Below are positions 1 to 7,399 of a DNA stretch of 12,062 bases, piece by piece. Each line of letters opens with the position of its first letter. Positions within the stretch are counted from its first letter, which is position 1. Source of the DNA: Bacteroidota bacterium. GTDB taxonomy: Bacteria; Bacteroidota; Bacteroidia; Chitinophagales; Chitinophagaceae. The translations under genes and the position numbers were made by a program. Location: positions 1 to 12,062 of the forward strand of contig JAEZIL010000115.1 of the NCBI GenBank assembly GCA_023436685.1, given 5' to 3'. Under the pieces are notes generated by a model. The model searched no databases. It worked only from the letters and a program-made list of their open reading frames with translations, and had not been told where the DNA came from.

Positions 1-351
1 GAAGAGAAGGGCCCCGATGGCAAACTTATAGTAGAGGAGGTAAGCTTTAGCCCCATAATAGAAGAAAACGGCGAAGTAAGTGGCCTTAGCTGCACAGCAC
101 ACCATATAACCGACACCTACAACTACACCCGCGAAATAGAAGCACAAAATAAACGGCTCAGAGAAATAGCCTTATGGCAAAGCCACCAGGTACGCGGGCC
201 ACTGGCCAGCATTATGGGCCTAATATCACTGTTTGACAATAATGACCTGAGTAACGCCATTAATGGTAAAATAATACGTGATATACAACAGGTGGCCGAT
301 GACCTGGATGAAAATATCCGAAAGATATCGGACGTAGCAACCGGTAAATAA
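1..351 (+). CDS. PAS-domain signalling protein with histidine-kinase H-box, 3' end only
   Basis: The gene enters from the left edge and ends at TAA 349-351, giving 116 residues. The first ~40 residues look like the last strands of a PAS/PAC domain (SFSPIIEENGEVSGL, then an ITD motif). A short charged helix (about 41-57) leads into WQSHQVRGPLASIMGL, where His62 of the fragment is the expected phospho-acceptor of a HisKA/DHp helix. About 35 more helical residues follow and then the protein ends, with no N, G1 or G2 boxes of a HATPase_c domain. PAS proteins ending after a QSHxVRxPL helix are, from memory, common in Bacteroidota; how they are phosphorylated is not visible here. It converges with the response regulator at a 2-base gap, so the two may work together, but that is inference from position. 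Confidence 0.75.
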   Translation, partial: EEKGPDGKLIVEEVSFSPIIEENGEVSGLSCTAHHITDTYNYTREIEAQNKRLREIALWQSHQVRGPLASIMGLISLFDNNDLSNAINGKIIRDIQQVADDLDENIRKISDVATGK

Positions 352-353
352 TA

Positions 354-794
354 CTAGTTGATCACAAACTGGTCGCGGCTGGGAAAGTGCAGGTAGTTGG
401 TCCAGTTAATAGCAAAAATCCGCTTCAGGTTATCTACTATCTGCTGCATGGTAGCAGGTTTACTCATAAAATAGTTGGCTCCGCACCTGTAAGCCTCATC
501 AATATATGTAGCATACAAAAGAGATGTGTACATGATAACCGGCAGATGGTTGTATTCGGGGTTTTTCCTTATCTCCAGTATACAGGCTATACCATCTTTG
601 CAGGGCATTTTTATATCAAGAAAAAGTATGTGTGGCATTCTTTCTTTCAATAATACAAACAACACATCTCCATCTTCAGCATGGCGCAGCGTATAGGGTA
701 TGCCCGCCTGCTCTAGTGCCCACTTAAAAATATCTACATCTTCTACATCATCATCAGCAAGCAATACATCATGCTTATCTTGTAAATTGCTCAT
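354..794 (-). CDS. Single-domain response regulator (Rcp1-like receiver)
   Basis: A 146-residue stand-alone CheY-like receiver with no output domain. The acidic pocket is D14-D15-D16, the phospho-acceptor is D60 in LFLDIKMP, the switch Thr/Ser is T90-S91 in VIMYTS, and the conserved lysine is K112 in MSKP. An extended loop before the phospho-Asp and the length match the Rcp1-type receivers common in Bacteroidota, which relay phosphate between kinases rather than bind DNA. The last ~20 residues (from about NWTNYLH) extend beyond the usual fold. The start at ATG 794-792 is the only reasonable one and leaves a full beta1 strand. Its stop lies 2 bases from the stop of the converging PAS/H-box gene, so it is a plausible partner. 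No promoter box is evident in the 135 bases upstream (795-929). Confidence 0.9.
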   Translation of the reverse strand: MSNLQDKHDVLLADDDVEDVDIFKWALEQAGIPYTLRHAEDGDVLFVLLKERMPHILFLDIKMPCKDGIACILEIRKNPEYNHLPVIMYTSLLYATYIDEAYRCGANYFMSKPATMQQIVDNLKRIFAINWTNYLHFPSRDQFVIN

Positions 795-929
795 GGCCCA
801 GCTATTTAAACATGGTTATAAAAAATCCTTACCAACCTAACTATAAATAGCCGATAAGCCTCTAAAGATTAACTAAATAAGCCCCTTAAACAAATAAAGT
901 AAATACACATAGCTAAAATACCACATATA

Positions 930-1448
930 CTACAGATACCTTTCCTTAATGATCGCTACATGATGCATTTCATGTCCTGCTATCATATAGGCAAGTGCAC
1001 GCAGGCTTACGGGACTGTTGTTGCAGGTACCAATATGGGTAAATGCCTGCCGGGGCATACTATTAAATAGTGTTAGCGTAGCCTTGCGCACACTTTCATA
1101 CTCAGCCAGAATATTTTTTATGCTGCGGCTATTGGCCTGCGATACCGGTACGTAATCGTCTTGCTCAAAACCCGGAAGCGGGGTAATATCGCCACGACCA
1201 ATGCGCAAAGCGCGGTAGGCGAATATGCGCTCTGTATCGCAAATATGTATCAGCACCTCTTTTATGGTCCACTTGCCGGGTGCATAGCGGTGCATCAGTT
1301 GCTCTTCGGTAAGGTTGGCTGCCAGTGCCAGTAAGCTATTCATGTTGTCGAAAAGATGTTGCAACACCAGCGCATCATCCGGCACTTTATCTATATAAGC
1401 AATAGCATAAGGCGGGTATTCGCCTGCGGGTGGTTTAGATATCAGCAT
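930..1448 (-). CDS. DinB-family protein (DinB_2 type four-helix metalloprotein)
   Basis: A 172-residue protein with the DinB/YfiT layout. A PGKWTIKEVLIHICDTER segment carries the first metal-ligand His (H68), and the C-terminal AGHEMHHVAIIKER segment carries H159 and H163 in the family HxxxH spacing. Together they form the three-His site expected to bind a divalent metal. The family includes thiol transferases and many uncharacterised members; the substrate here cannot be told. No signal peptide, so cytoplasmic. The start ATG 1448-1446 is supported by a TATCTTTA -7-like box only 5 bases upstream, so this gene probably has its own promoter although it lies 46 bases downstream of another minus-strand gene. 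Confidence 0.85.
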   Translation of the reverse strand: MLISKPPAGEYPPYAIAYIDKVPDDALVLQHLFDNMNSLLALAANLTEEQLMHRYAPGKWTIKEVLIHICDTERIFAYRALRIGRGDITPLPGFEQDDYVPVSQANSRSIKNILAEYESVRKATLTLFNSMPRQAFTHIGTCNNSPVSLRALAYMIAGHEMHHVAIIKERYL

Positions 1449-1453
1449 GTGCT

Positions 1454-1487
1454 TAAAGATAATACTTTAGCAGAGTGGGTACAGCAA
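1454..1487 (-). promoter_or_regulatory. Candidate promoter for the DinB-family gene
   Basis: On the minus strand TATCTTTA (1461-1454) matches the Bacteroidota -7 element TAnnTTTG at 7 of 8 positions. A TTTG (1488-1485) lies 23 bases upstream as a -33 candidate, at the long end of the usual spacing. Only 5 bases separate the box from the ATG, so the transcript would be leaderless or nearly so. Confidence 0.45.
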
Positions 1488-1494
1488 AGGCTAA

Positions 1495-1767
1495 TTAGCT
1501 GCGGTTGCTGTTTAGGCGGTCTTCTTCTTCCAGTACCAGGAATTGGGCTTCCGCCTCCAGGCAGTCGGTATCGCTTACATTGTTTTGCCGGCTGGCATTA
1601 TTCAGGTTGGCATGCCGCTCTACGCTCCACATTTTTTTAATGTTGTCGCTGCGGCGTATATAAAAAAAGTAAGTGTCTCCGTGCATATCCACAGTCACCT
1701 CGGTATGACCGTTATGGATCGTATATAAAAAGGGGTAAGCTAACATAAGTGAATCCATTAGCATCAT
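1495..1767 (-). CDS. Small protein of unknown function (90 aa)
   Basis: I do not recognise this protein. It begins MMLMDSLML, has a beta-rich first half (YTIHNGHTEVTVDMHGD, then a TYFFYIRR strand) and ends in a polar, Asn- and acid-rich tail (LEEEDRLNSNRS) that is probably disordered. There is no convincing signal peptide or membrane helix. It is believed to be a real gene because ATG 1767 lies 4 bases after a TAACTTTA box with a TTG 20 bases further upstream, and because it fills the space before the co-directional DinB gene. The ATG at 1764 is an alternative start. It is divergent from the large secreted protein at 1902. Confidence 0.6.
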   Translation of the reverse strand: MMLMDSLMLAYPFLYTIHNGHTEVTVDMHGDTYFFYIRRSDNIKKMWSVERHANLNNASRQNNVSDTDCLEAEAQFLVLEEEDRLNSNRS

Positions 1768-1771
1768 GGTT

Positions 1772-1802
1772 TAAAGTTAGCCAGCCTGCAGCAGAAGCGC
1801 AA
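1772..1802 (-). promoter_or_regulatory. Candidate Bacteroidota-type promoter, very short leader
   Basis: Minus strand: TTG (1802-1800), 20-base spacer, TAACTTTA (1779-1772), then AACC and ATG at 1767. Spacing and both boxes fit the Bacteroidota -33/-7 consensus apart from the last base of the -7. The distance to the ATG implies a leader of only a few bases or none. Confidence 0.55.
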
Positions 1803-1869
1803 GGTGAAAAACACCCTATTTTAACCCTGAAGCATTAACAATACTGCAACAAATACGGGATAATAACCA

Positions 1870-1877
1870 TATCTTTA
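1870..1877 (+). promoter_or_regulatory. Candidate -7 element for the T9SS-exported protein gene
   Basis: TATCTTTA, the same octamer seen before the genes at 1448 and 4523, lies 24 bases before the ATG at 1902. No clear TTG -33 element was found at the expected distance, so this is weaker than the others. Confidence 0.35.
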
Positions 1878-1901
1878 TACGATAACACATTTAAAACCTA
1901 T

Positions 1902-4421
1902 ATGAAAAAAGCCTGGCTTCTGCTTATTACCCTATTATCAACACCTGCCGTATTTGCGCAGAACTTACTAAGTAATGGAAATTTTGAAAATTATACCACT
2001 TGCCCAACTACTTTTTCAGAGCTTGACAAGGCTACTACCTGGTACCCGTACACCCAGGCCACACCCGACTATATGCACAGTTGCAACGGGGGTACGCTAA
2101 TGGGTACACCGGTAAACTTTGCAGGCTACCAGGCGCCTGCCAGCGGGCAAGGCTATGCTGGTGGCTACGCTTTTACCGACCCTACCGACCCCTCAAGCTG
2201 GAAGGAACTTATTATGACCGACGGATTTGCACCACTTACCGTAGGCGCAGCATACGAAATATCAATGTCGGTATCTCTTGCCAACAGTTCGGGCTGGGGT
2301 TGCGATGATATGGGCGTTATACTTAACGCCAATGGCCCCAGCACATATCCTGCTATCAGCAGCTCGCCTCCCCGTACGCCACAAGTTGACTTTAAGTCTT
2401 ACGGCGCTATTGTTGATACACAAAACTGGGTACGCATCAGCAAAGTGTTCATTGCCGATTCAGCCTACACCTCTATGGCCATCGGCTGTTTTAGCCCCGG
2501 CCCTGCCATGACATCGGTAGTATCTGTAGGTTCGGGCAGCTATTGCTATTATTTTATCGATTCGGTAGTATTGAGGATAGCCACCCCTATTACTGTGAAC
2601 TATACTGCAAACGACCTTTGCGGCGGCCAGCAAATAACAGTACCATACGTATTTAACGGCATACCATCTTTTGGCAGCAGCAATGTTTTTACCGTTCAGC
2701 TTTCCAGTGCAACAGGCAGTTTTGCAACACCTACCAACATTGGTTCGGTAGCTTCAACAAGTGCAGGCAGCATTACAGCAACCATACCGGCAGGTGCAGC
2801 AGGCACCGGCTACCGCATACGCATAGTAAGCAGCAGCCCTGTAGACAGCTCGCTACCCAGCCCTGTAGACATCCGCATTACACCACCGCACACGGTTACG
2901 GCATTAACCAACGCACCTGTTTGCGAAGGCGATACCTTGTTCCTTAATTCAAGTGCTTCGGTAACCGGGGTTTCTTATGCATGGACAGGGCCAAATGCTT
3001 ATTCCGAAGTTCTTCAAAACACTTATCTCACACCTATAGCCTCATCTCAGGCGGGTGAATATGTTATACGAACAGCACGCAATGCCTGTGTGGCCAGCGA
3101 CACACTGAATGTGATAGTAAAACCGGTGCCTGTGCTTACACTAACCAGCAACAGCCCCGTGTGCCCCGGCACCACAATGATGCTGACTGCTACCAGCTCA
3201 TTAACCGGCACTAATATCAGCTGGGTAGGGCCCAATAGCTTTAGCAGCACAATAGCTAACCCTACACGCACACCAACGGGATATGCCGATATTGGTGTTT
3301 ATACCGCATTTGCTGAAAAGAATGGATGCCACTCTGAGGCAAACATACCGGTGAATGTGCAAATAACTACTGCTACGCCCGATGCCACAAATAATGGCCC
3401 GCTGTGCATGGGCGCAGCCCTCAACCTGTCGGCCACCTGCGCTACGCCGGGCGTAAGCTATATATGGACGGGCCCTGATAACTTCCGCAGCAATTTGCAA
3501 AACCCTGTAATCAATCCATCAGCTGTTATTAACGATGGTAAATATATAGTGGTAGCCGTAGTAAATGGTTGCTATTCATTGCCTGATACAACGGATGCTG
3601 TGATATACCCTGACCCATATTTAGGCAACTACGCAAGCCCTAACGACACCGTATGCGAAGGCACCGTAGTAACCTTCGTTACCGTGCCCATGAATGGGGT
3701 CATCAACCCTACGTTCCAATGGTTTAAGAATGGTGTACCGGTACCTGGTGAAACTAACCTTACATTTATATCGCCATACGCCACCGGCGATACATTTTAT
3801 TGCCGCACCTATTGCCAAAACAGCTGCGGCGATAACCTGACACTATATAGCAACAAAGTAGGCATGACCATACTGCCCGTAATAAACCATGTATCGGCCA
3901 AGTTATCGTCAATACCCGAGCATCCACTTCCGGGCCAACCCGTTACCTTCAGGGCCACAGTGGAAAGCGGTGGATATACCCCACAGTTTCAATGGCAGAA
4001 AAATGGCAAAGATGTATGGAGCGCTACCTATGCAATATGGAGCACCGATAAACTGGCACCATACGATAAGATAAACTGTATAGTAACTACCAGCGACCCT
4101 AGCGCCAATACTATGATAGTAAGCAGCGATACAATGGAAGTGAACTTTGCCACAAATGTAGACCAGCTTGCAGGCAACGATGCATTGCAATTGTATCCCA
4201 ACCCTAATGACGGATCGTTCAGGCTGAAAACACAAAATGTAAAATGTACCAGTATAGATGTACTGAATGTTACAGGCCAGGTGGTATATCAAAACAAACC
4301 TGAAGTGCCTCAGGCTGAATATACCATCAACCTGGCGCAACAGTTGCCTGCAGGTACATATATGCTGCGTGTGTACGATGGCGAACGCTACTATCGTAAA
4401 AGCTTTACAGTGAACCGCTAG
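1902..4421 (+). CDS. Secreted multi-Ig-like repeat protein with type A T9SS sorting domain
   Basis: An 839-residue exported protein. Residues 1-19 are a Sec signal peptide (KK, hydrophobic core, cut near VFAQ). Residues ~21-227 form a beta-sandwich-like N-terminal domain that starts LLSNGNFENYTTCP, an opening often seen in large Bacteroidota surface proteins. Residues ~228-328 form another beta domain. Three diverged PKD/Ig-like repeats follow (about 333-408, 411-488, 491-568), each with PVC.G or PLC.G, then W.GPN/D, then a Cys-containing strand near the end. Two further Ig-like domains (~570-658 and ~660-748) share FQWxKNG. Residues ~761-839 are a type A T9SS C-terminal domain (LYPNPNDGSF; LNVTGQVV; LPAGTYMLRV; KSFTVNR), which routes the protein through the outer membrane to the surface or medium. 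No catalytic motif is visible; adhesion or matrix binding is the likely role. A strong terminator follows. Confidence 0.9.
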   Translation: MKKAWLLLITLLSTPAVFAQNLLSNGNFENYTTCPTTFSELDKATTWYPYTQATPDYMHSCNGGTLMGTPVNFAGYQAPASGQGYAGGYAFTDPTDPSSWKELIMTDGFAPLTVGAAYEISMSVSLANSSGWGCDDMGVILNANGPSTYPAISSSPPRTPQVDFKSYGAIVDTQNWVRISKVFIADSAYTSMAIGCFSPGPAMTSVVSVGSGSYCYYFIDSVVLRIATPITVNYTANDLCGGQQITVPYVFNGIPSFGSSNVFTVQLSSATGSFATPTNIGSVASTSAGSITATIPAGAAGTGYRIRIVSSSPVDSSLPSPVDIRITPPHTVTALTNAPVCEGDTLFLNSSASVTGVSYAWTGPNAYSEVLQNTYLTPIASSQAGEYVIRTARNACVASDTLNVIVKPVPVLTLTSNSPVCPGTTMMLTATSSLTGTNISWVGPNSFSSTIANPTRTPTGYADIGVYTAFAEKNGCHSEANIPVNVQITTATPDATNNGPLCMGAALNLSATCATPGVSYIWTGPDNFRSNLQNPVINPSAVINDGKYIVVAVVNGCYSLPDTTDAVIYPDPYLGNYASPNDTVCEGTVVTFVTVPMNGVINPTFQWFKNGVPVPGETNLTFISPYATGDTFYCRTYCQNSCGDNLTLYSNKVGMTILPVINHVSAKLSSIPEHPLPGQPVTFRATVESGGYTPQFQWQKNGKDVWSATYAIWSTDKLAPYDKINCIVTTSDPSANTMIVSSDTMEVNFATNVDQLAGNDALQLYPNPNDGSFRLKTQNVKCTSIDVLNVTGQVVYQNKPEVPQAEYTINLAQQLPAGTYMLRVYDGERYYRKSFTVNR

Positions 4422-4440
4422 TACAACAAACAACTATATA

Positions 4441-4472
4441 AAAGGGTAGGCAACAGCCTGCCCTTTTTCTTT
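4441..4472 (+). terminator. Rho-independent terminator
   Basis: An 11-bp stem, AAAGGGTAGGC (4441-4451) with GCCTGCCCTTT (4456-4466), including one G-T wobble, closes an AACA tetraloop. It runs into a T-rich tract (4464-4472). It ends the T9SS protein transcript and insulates the next gene. Confidence 0.88.
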
Positions 4473-4489
4473 AACAAATTGTGCTAATA

Positions 4490-4517
4490 TTTGGCATAAG
4501 GCTTGCACCTATCTTTA
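4490..4517 (+). promoter_or_regulatory. Candidate promoter for the DUF4294 gene
   Basis: TTTG (4490-4493) and TATCTTTA (4510-4517) are separated by 16 bases, slightly short for the Bacteroidota consensus. The box ends 5 bases before the ATG at 4523. This also argues against the in-frame GTG at 4481 being the start, since that codon lies upstream of the promoter. Confidence 0.5.
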
Positions 4518-4522
4518 CCAGT

Positions 4523-5107
4523 ATGAAACTGGCAATAGTATTGGTGGCGGGGTTATTATTAATATCGGGGGCAGCACAGGCACAAGCCGATACCATGCTG
4601 TTGGTGAAACTGCCTAATGTAGATGTAAGAAGAGAACGGATATGGGATAATGATCATGACCGCTACCGGTACAACCAAACCAAGTATTATGTAACCACAA
4701 TACTACCCTACCTGAATGCTGCTACCAGGCTGTTTCATGAAATAGACCAGAAAGTAAATGATGGCAGTATCAGTAAAAAAGAGCGCAGGCGTTTTATTGA
4801 ATCGAAGGAAGACGAAATGCGCGACCGCTTTGAAAATGAAGTAAAAGAACTAAACACCACACAGGGGGTACTGCTTATAAAACTAATAGCCCGCCAAACA
4901 GGTGTAAACGTGTATAGCATACTGCAGGAATTCAAAAACCCTATGACTGCCATCAAATGGCAAACCTGGGCAAGGGTAAATGGCCACAACCTGAACAAAC
5001 GATACAACCCCGGCGAAGAACCTATGCTGGAGCATATAATGGAAAGCCTGGACTACCCCTTACCGCCCTATTATACTGAAAGCGAGCAGGCTTTGCATAT
5101 ACAATAG
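4523..5107 (+). CDS. Secreted DUF4294-family protein
   Basis: A 194-residue exported protein. MKLAIVLVAGLLLISGAAQAQA is a clean signal peptide, which fixes the start at ATG 4523; an in-frame GTG 42 bases upstream would put polar residues before it and overlap the promoter. The mature part begins with a short PNVDVRRERIW strand. It continues with a long, highly charged helical region including an RYNQTKYYVTTILPYLNAA helix, a KKERRRFIESKEDEMRDRFE helix, NTTQGVLLIKLIARQTG and LQEFKNPMTAIKWQTWAR. This pattern is that of DUF4294, a periplasmic family typical of Bacteroidota with no known function. It converges with the alpha/beta hydrolase with no base between the two stop codons, and no terminator is visible there. 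Confidence 0.78.
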   Translation: MKLAIVLVAGLLLISGAAQAQADTMLLVKLPNVDVRRERIWDNDHDRYRYNQTKYYVTTILPYLNAATRLFHEIDQKVNDGSISKKERRRFIESKEDEMRDRFENEVKELNTTQGVLLIKLIARQTGVNVYSILQEFKNPMTAIKWQTWARVNGHNLNKRYNPGEEPMLEHIMESLDYPLPPYYTESEQALHIQ

Positions 5108-6037
5108 TTACTTACCTGACATAAAGCCGGAAACAGTTTCTATAAATTTATCCTGCTCTTCAACAAACGGGAAATGCCCCGATTTTTGGAAGACCACCAG
5201 CTTGCCATTAGGCACTGTGCTTTTTAAACGCTCAGCTGCTGCCAGTGGCAAATTATCGGCCATACCATGCAGTACTAAAAGCGACGCCTTTATTTTTTTT
5301 AATTGCGGATAGTAGTTCCTGTCGTACCGCTCAAGATCGGTCATTAGCCCGCGTGTGAGTACAGCATTAGCGCGGTAAAAATTATCGGGCAGTACGATAT
5401 TCAAATGTTTAAGATTGGAGGTATCGTAGAAAGATGTTTTGTACATCAGCATCAGCACCTGTTTGTATACCCCCATATCACCTTGTATAAATGCATTGGA
5501 GCCAACTAATCGTTTCCGCTGGTCTTTATCCTCATCGGTTGTTTTTGCTGCTATGGTAGCTATTTGCAAGCTGTCGTATTCATGGCTGAAAGTAAGCGGG
5601 CTAATAAATATGAGCTTACCAAGATGCTCAGGGTATTGCAAAGCATAGTTTACGGCCAGCTTCGCCCCCCAGGAATGTGCCATAATGTTCAGCTTACTGA
5701 TCCCGAAGCTATTGCGTAAGGCTTCAATATCATCAACCATAATGCGGTAGCTTATATCTTTACTGCTATCGGGCGGTATGGGAGATAATCCACTCGCCCG
5801 CTGATCGTAAAATATGAGTTTGTACTTTGTTGCCAGAGGTTGCAGCTGCGGTAAAAAATAATCATGGTTCATTGAAGGCCCTCCATGCACTACCAGCAAA
5901 GCCTCACCTTCGCCCATTACCTTACAGTATATTTTAGTACCGTTTACGTTTTTATACCCTTGAAAAGATATTGCAGGCTGGCCTGAAAGCGCATATGCTG
6001 TAAATAAAAATAAAAGAACACAATAGAAGAACCGCAT
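5108..6037 (-). CDS. Exported alpha/beta hydrolase (peptidase S33 / prolyl aminopeptidase-like)
   Basis: A 309-residue alpha/beta-hydrolase with an N-terminal signal peptide (MRFFYCVLLFLFTAYALSGQ). The oxyanion-hole motif HGGP is at residues 51-54 and YDQRASGLS at 77-85, both typical of the prolyl iminopeptidase/S33 group. The nucleophile is S122 in A-H-S-W-G, the acid probably D261 (LHGMADNLP) and the base H288 (SGHFPFVEE). The nucleophile elbow has Ala where GxSxG usually has Gly; this is a tolerated change and the triad is complete. A helical cap lies at about 150-245. It is likely a periplasmic or lipid-facing peptidase or esterase; the substrate is not readable. The final codon abuts the DUF4294 gene directly. 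There is a 65-base gap to the phage endolysin upstream, with no clear promoter box. Confidence 0.88.
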   Translation of the reverse strand: MRFFYCVLLFLFTAYALSGQPAISFQGYKNVNGTKIYCKVMGEGEALLVVHGGPSMNHDYFLPQLQPLATKYKLIFYDQRASGLSPIPPDSSKDISYRIMVDDIEALRNSFGISKLNIMAHSWGAKLAVNYALQYPEHLGKLIFISPLTFSHEYDSLQIATIAAKTTDEDKDQRKRLVGSNAFIQGDMGVYKQVLMLMYKTSFYDTSNLKHLNIVLPDNFYRANAVLTRGLMTDLERYDRNYYPQLKKIKASLLVLHGMADNLPLAAAERLKSTVPNGKLVVFQKSGHFPFVEEQDKFIETVSGFMSGK

Positions 6038-6102
6038 AAGGTTAATTATAGTATTAATATAGGCAGAATATCTGTTATTCTAAAGAAAATACGACAAGCC
6101 AG

Positions 6103-6651
6103 TTAGTTGAGCAGGTCATCATATTGCTTTAATAATTCGGCCAGCTTTTTTGCCACCTTTGCTTTGTTTTGATGATACCGGTGCAAGTCGCACCTGTTAT
6201 TGATGAAACAAATTTCGGGCAATACGCTTATACCGGCCTTTGTATGCAGTATGCCCAGTTTACCTCTATGAGATTGCAACTCAGTCTTCACGCCCCTGTT
6301 AACAATACCGCAAGCCAATGAAACAGCGTTACAAATAGCAAGTGCAAGCTCCTTTTCAAAATTGTTATAGTTGTTTTTAATTATCGCCTCAGTACCTGTA
6401 GCCAAATTGACTGATGAATTAAAATGCAATTCGCAAACTACACTTCCGCTGCCCGGCTTAATACGTTCAATATATTGAGCCAGGGTTTCGCCATCAGCAT
6501 CCACAATAATATCTGCTTTCAACAAGCGAAGTTGCTCTGCCACCATATCCCTAAGTTCGGCCGTGAGATCTGCTTCTTTTATATTGCCAATTACCGCACC
6601 AGGATCTGCATTCTTATATCGTTTATTATGCCCTGCCGATAAGTATATCAT
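6103..6651 (-). CDS. Phage-type N-acetylmuramoyl-L-alanine amidase (Amidase_3 endolysin)
   Basis: A 182-residue zinc amidase that would cut the bond between MurNAc and the stem peptide. The Amidase_3 landmarks are in order: H8 in YLSAGHN, E26 in IKEADLT, H76 in CELHFNS (zinc ligands), the GTEAI strand at 86-90, the RGKLGILHT segment near 129-137, and E146 in VLPEICFINN as catalytic Glu. There is no signal peptide and no cell-wall-binding domain, as expected of an endolysin released by a holin rather than a host autolysin. Its ATG overlaps the stop of the preceding spanin-like gene in an ATGA junction, so the two are translationally coupled. It is the last gene of the lysis cassette. Every catalytic residue is present, so it is probably functional. 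Confidence 0.85.
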   Translation of the reverse strand: MIYLSAGHNKRYKNADPGAVIGNIKEADLTAELRDMVAEQLRLLKADIIVDADGETLAQYIERIKPGSGSVVCELHFNSSVNLATGTEAIIKNNYNNFEKELALAICNAVSLACGIVNRGVKTELQSHRGKLGILHTKAGISVLPEICFINNRCDLHRYHQNKAKVAKKLAELLKQYDDLLN

Positions 6652-7121
6652 AACAGCTTATTTAGCCAGAGGCGTATAACAATCCATATTAGTATCAGAA
6701 ACCCACAAACAATAGCTGCGGTGCGCCATATTTTCAGCAATTGAGTCTGCTTAATAAGCTCAGCGTTTGCAGCCGCTAACTGTGATTGTAACAAGTGCAG
6801 GGCTGCTTTATCGCTCACTTGTACAAAACGTGTTTTCACAATTGTATCGGTTGTGTGGATAGTACGATGTATATATGCATGTTTGATATTATTAATCGTA
6901 TCGTAATTCACTACAGTATCCAGTAATAAAATCGTATCACCTTTAATAACCAATTCGTGAGTGTAAATACTATCGGGCCTGTTATAGATATTGTTGCAAG
7001 CATTAGCTAGCACTTCAGGATACAGCGCCTGCGCTTTAAGCGTTTGCTTTAACGCCTTGTTTGCAGAATAGCAAGATGAAAGCAATACAATTAACAGTAA
7101 GCCAGGTATTGTCTTGAACAT
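6648..7121 (-). CDS. Putative unimolecular spanin (lipoprotein with C-terminal TM helix)
   Basis: 157 residues with an unusual two-ended membrane layout. The N-terminus is a lipoprotein signal (MFKTIPGLLLIVLLSSC, lipobox L-S-S-C, Cys17), followed by Y-S, which does not signal inner-membrane retention. The middle has a helical stretch (22-45), then beta-prone repeats rich in D-T-I/V (about 55-104), then a helix at 104-131. A hydrophobic helix at about 133-152 (AAIVCGFLILIWIVIRLWL) ends the protein with a basic tail. A lipid anchor at one end and a transmembrane helix at the other is the u-spanin design of phage T1 gp11, which bridges outer and inner membranes and fuses them in the last step of lysis. 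The neighbours fit: holin-like gene 5 bases upstream, endolysin overlapping downstream. Function is inferred from layout and context, not from homology. Confidence 0.65.
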   Translation of the reverse strand: MFKTIPGLLLIVLLSSCYSANKALKQTLKAQALYPEVLANACNNIYNRPDSIYTHELVIKGDTILLLDTVVNYDTINNIKHAYIHRTIHTTDTIVKTRFVQVSDKAALHLLQSQLAAANAELIKQTQLLKIWRTAAIVCGFLILIWIVIRLWLNKLL

Positions 7122-7126
7122 AATTA

Positions 7127-7381
7127 TTAATTCTTTTTATTGAACTGGTATAGGGAATGTTCTTCAATTCCAAACATTTTAGATAATCCATAAGCTAGCG
7201 GGTCAATTACAACTTTTAGAAAGAGCGTCCATTCGTACTTTTGCTCTTCCGGCAAAATATTGGTAGCTGCTAACCAGCTTATGGTTATTGTTGTTAAGAG
7301 GAAAATGGTGCGAAATATCCATTTTGCCCATAAGGGAGTCTTATTGCCTATTTGCGACAAGCCAAATTTTGTTGTTTCCAT
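7127..7381 (-). CDS. Small membrane protein, holin candidate
   Basis: 84 residues. A clear transmembrane helix covers about 18-42 (AKWIFRTIFLLTTITISWLAA), and a second, more amphipathic hydrophobic stretch about 50-70 (WTLFLKVVIDPLAYGLSKMFG). A polar tail ends in NKKN. Small size, one or two membrane segments, a charged C-terminus and its place directly before the spanin-like and endolysin genes are the classical signs of a holin, which forms the membrane hole that releases the endolysin. I did not recognise a specific holin family. The gap to the next gene is 5 bases and to the previous one 18 bases, so it is one transcription unit. Confidence 0.6.
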   Translation of the reverse strand: METTKFGLSQIGNKTPLWAKWIFRTIFLLTTITISWLAATNILPEEQKYEWTLFLKVVIDPLAYGLSKMFGIEEHSLYQFNKKN

Positions 7382-7399
7382 GGTGATTTAGTTTAGTTA

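Noticed and set aside
3909..4433. Long minus-strand open frame opposite the T9SS protein gene
   Set aside because: It lies wholly antisense to well-supported Ig-like and sorting domains, and its translation is Cys/His/Tyr-rich without any motif.
4481..4522. Upstream GTG start for the DUF4294 gene
   Set aside because: It would put 14 residues before a clean signal peptide and lies upstream of the likely -7 box.
6065..6081. AGAATA-TCTGT-TATTCT inverted repeat downstream of the endolysin gene, as a terminator
   Set aside because: The stem is only 6 AT-rich pairs and is not followed by a T-tract on the minus strand.
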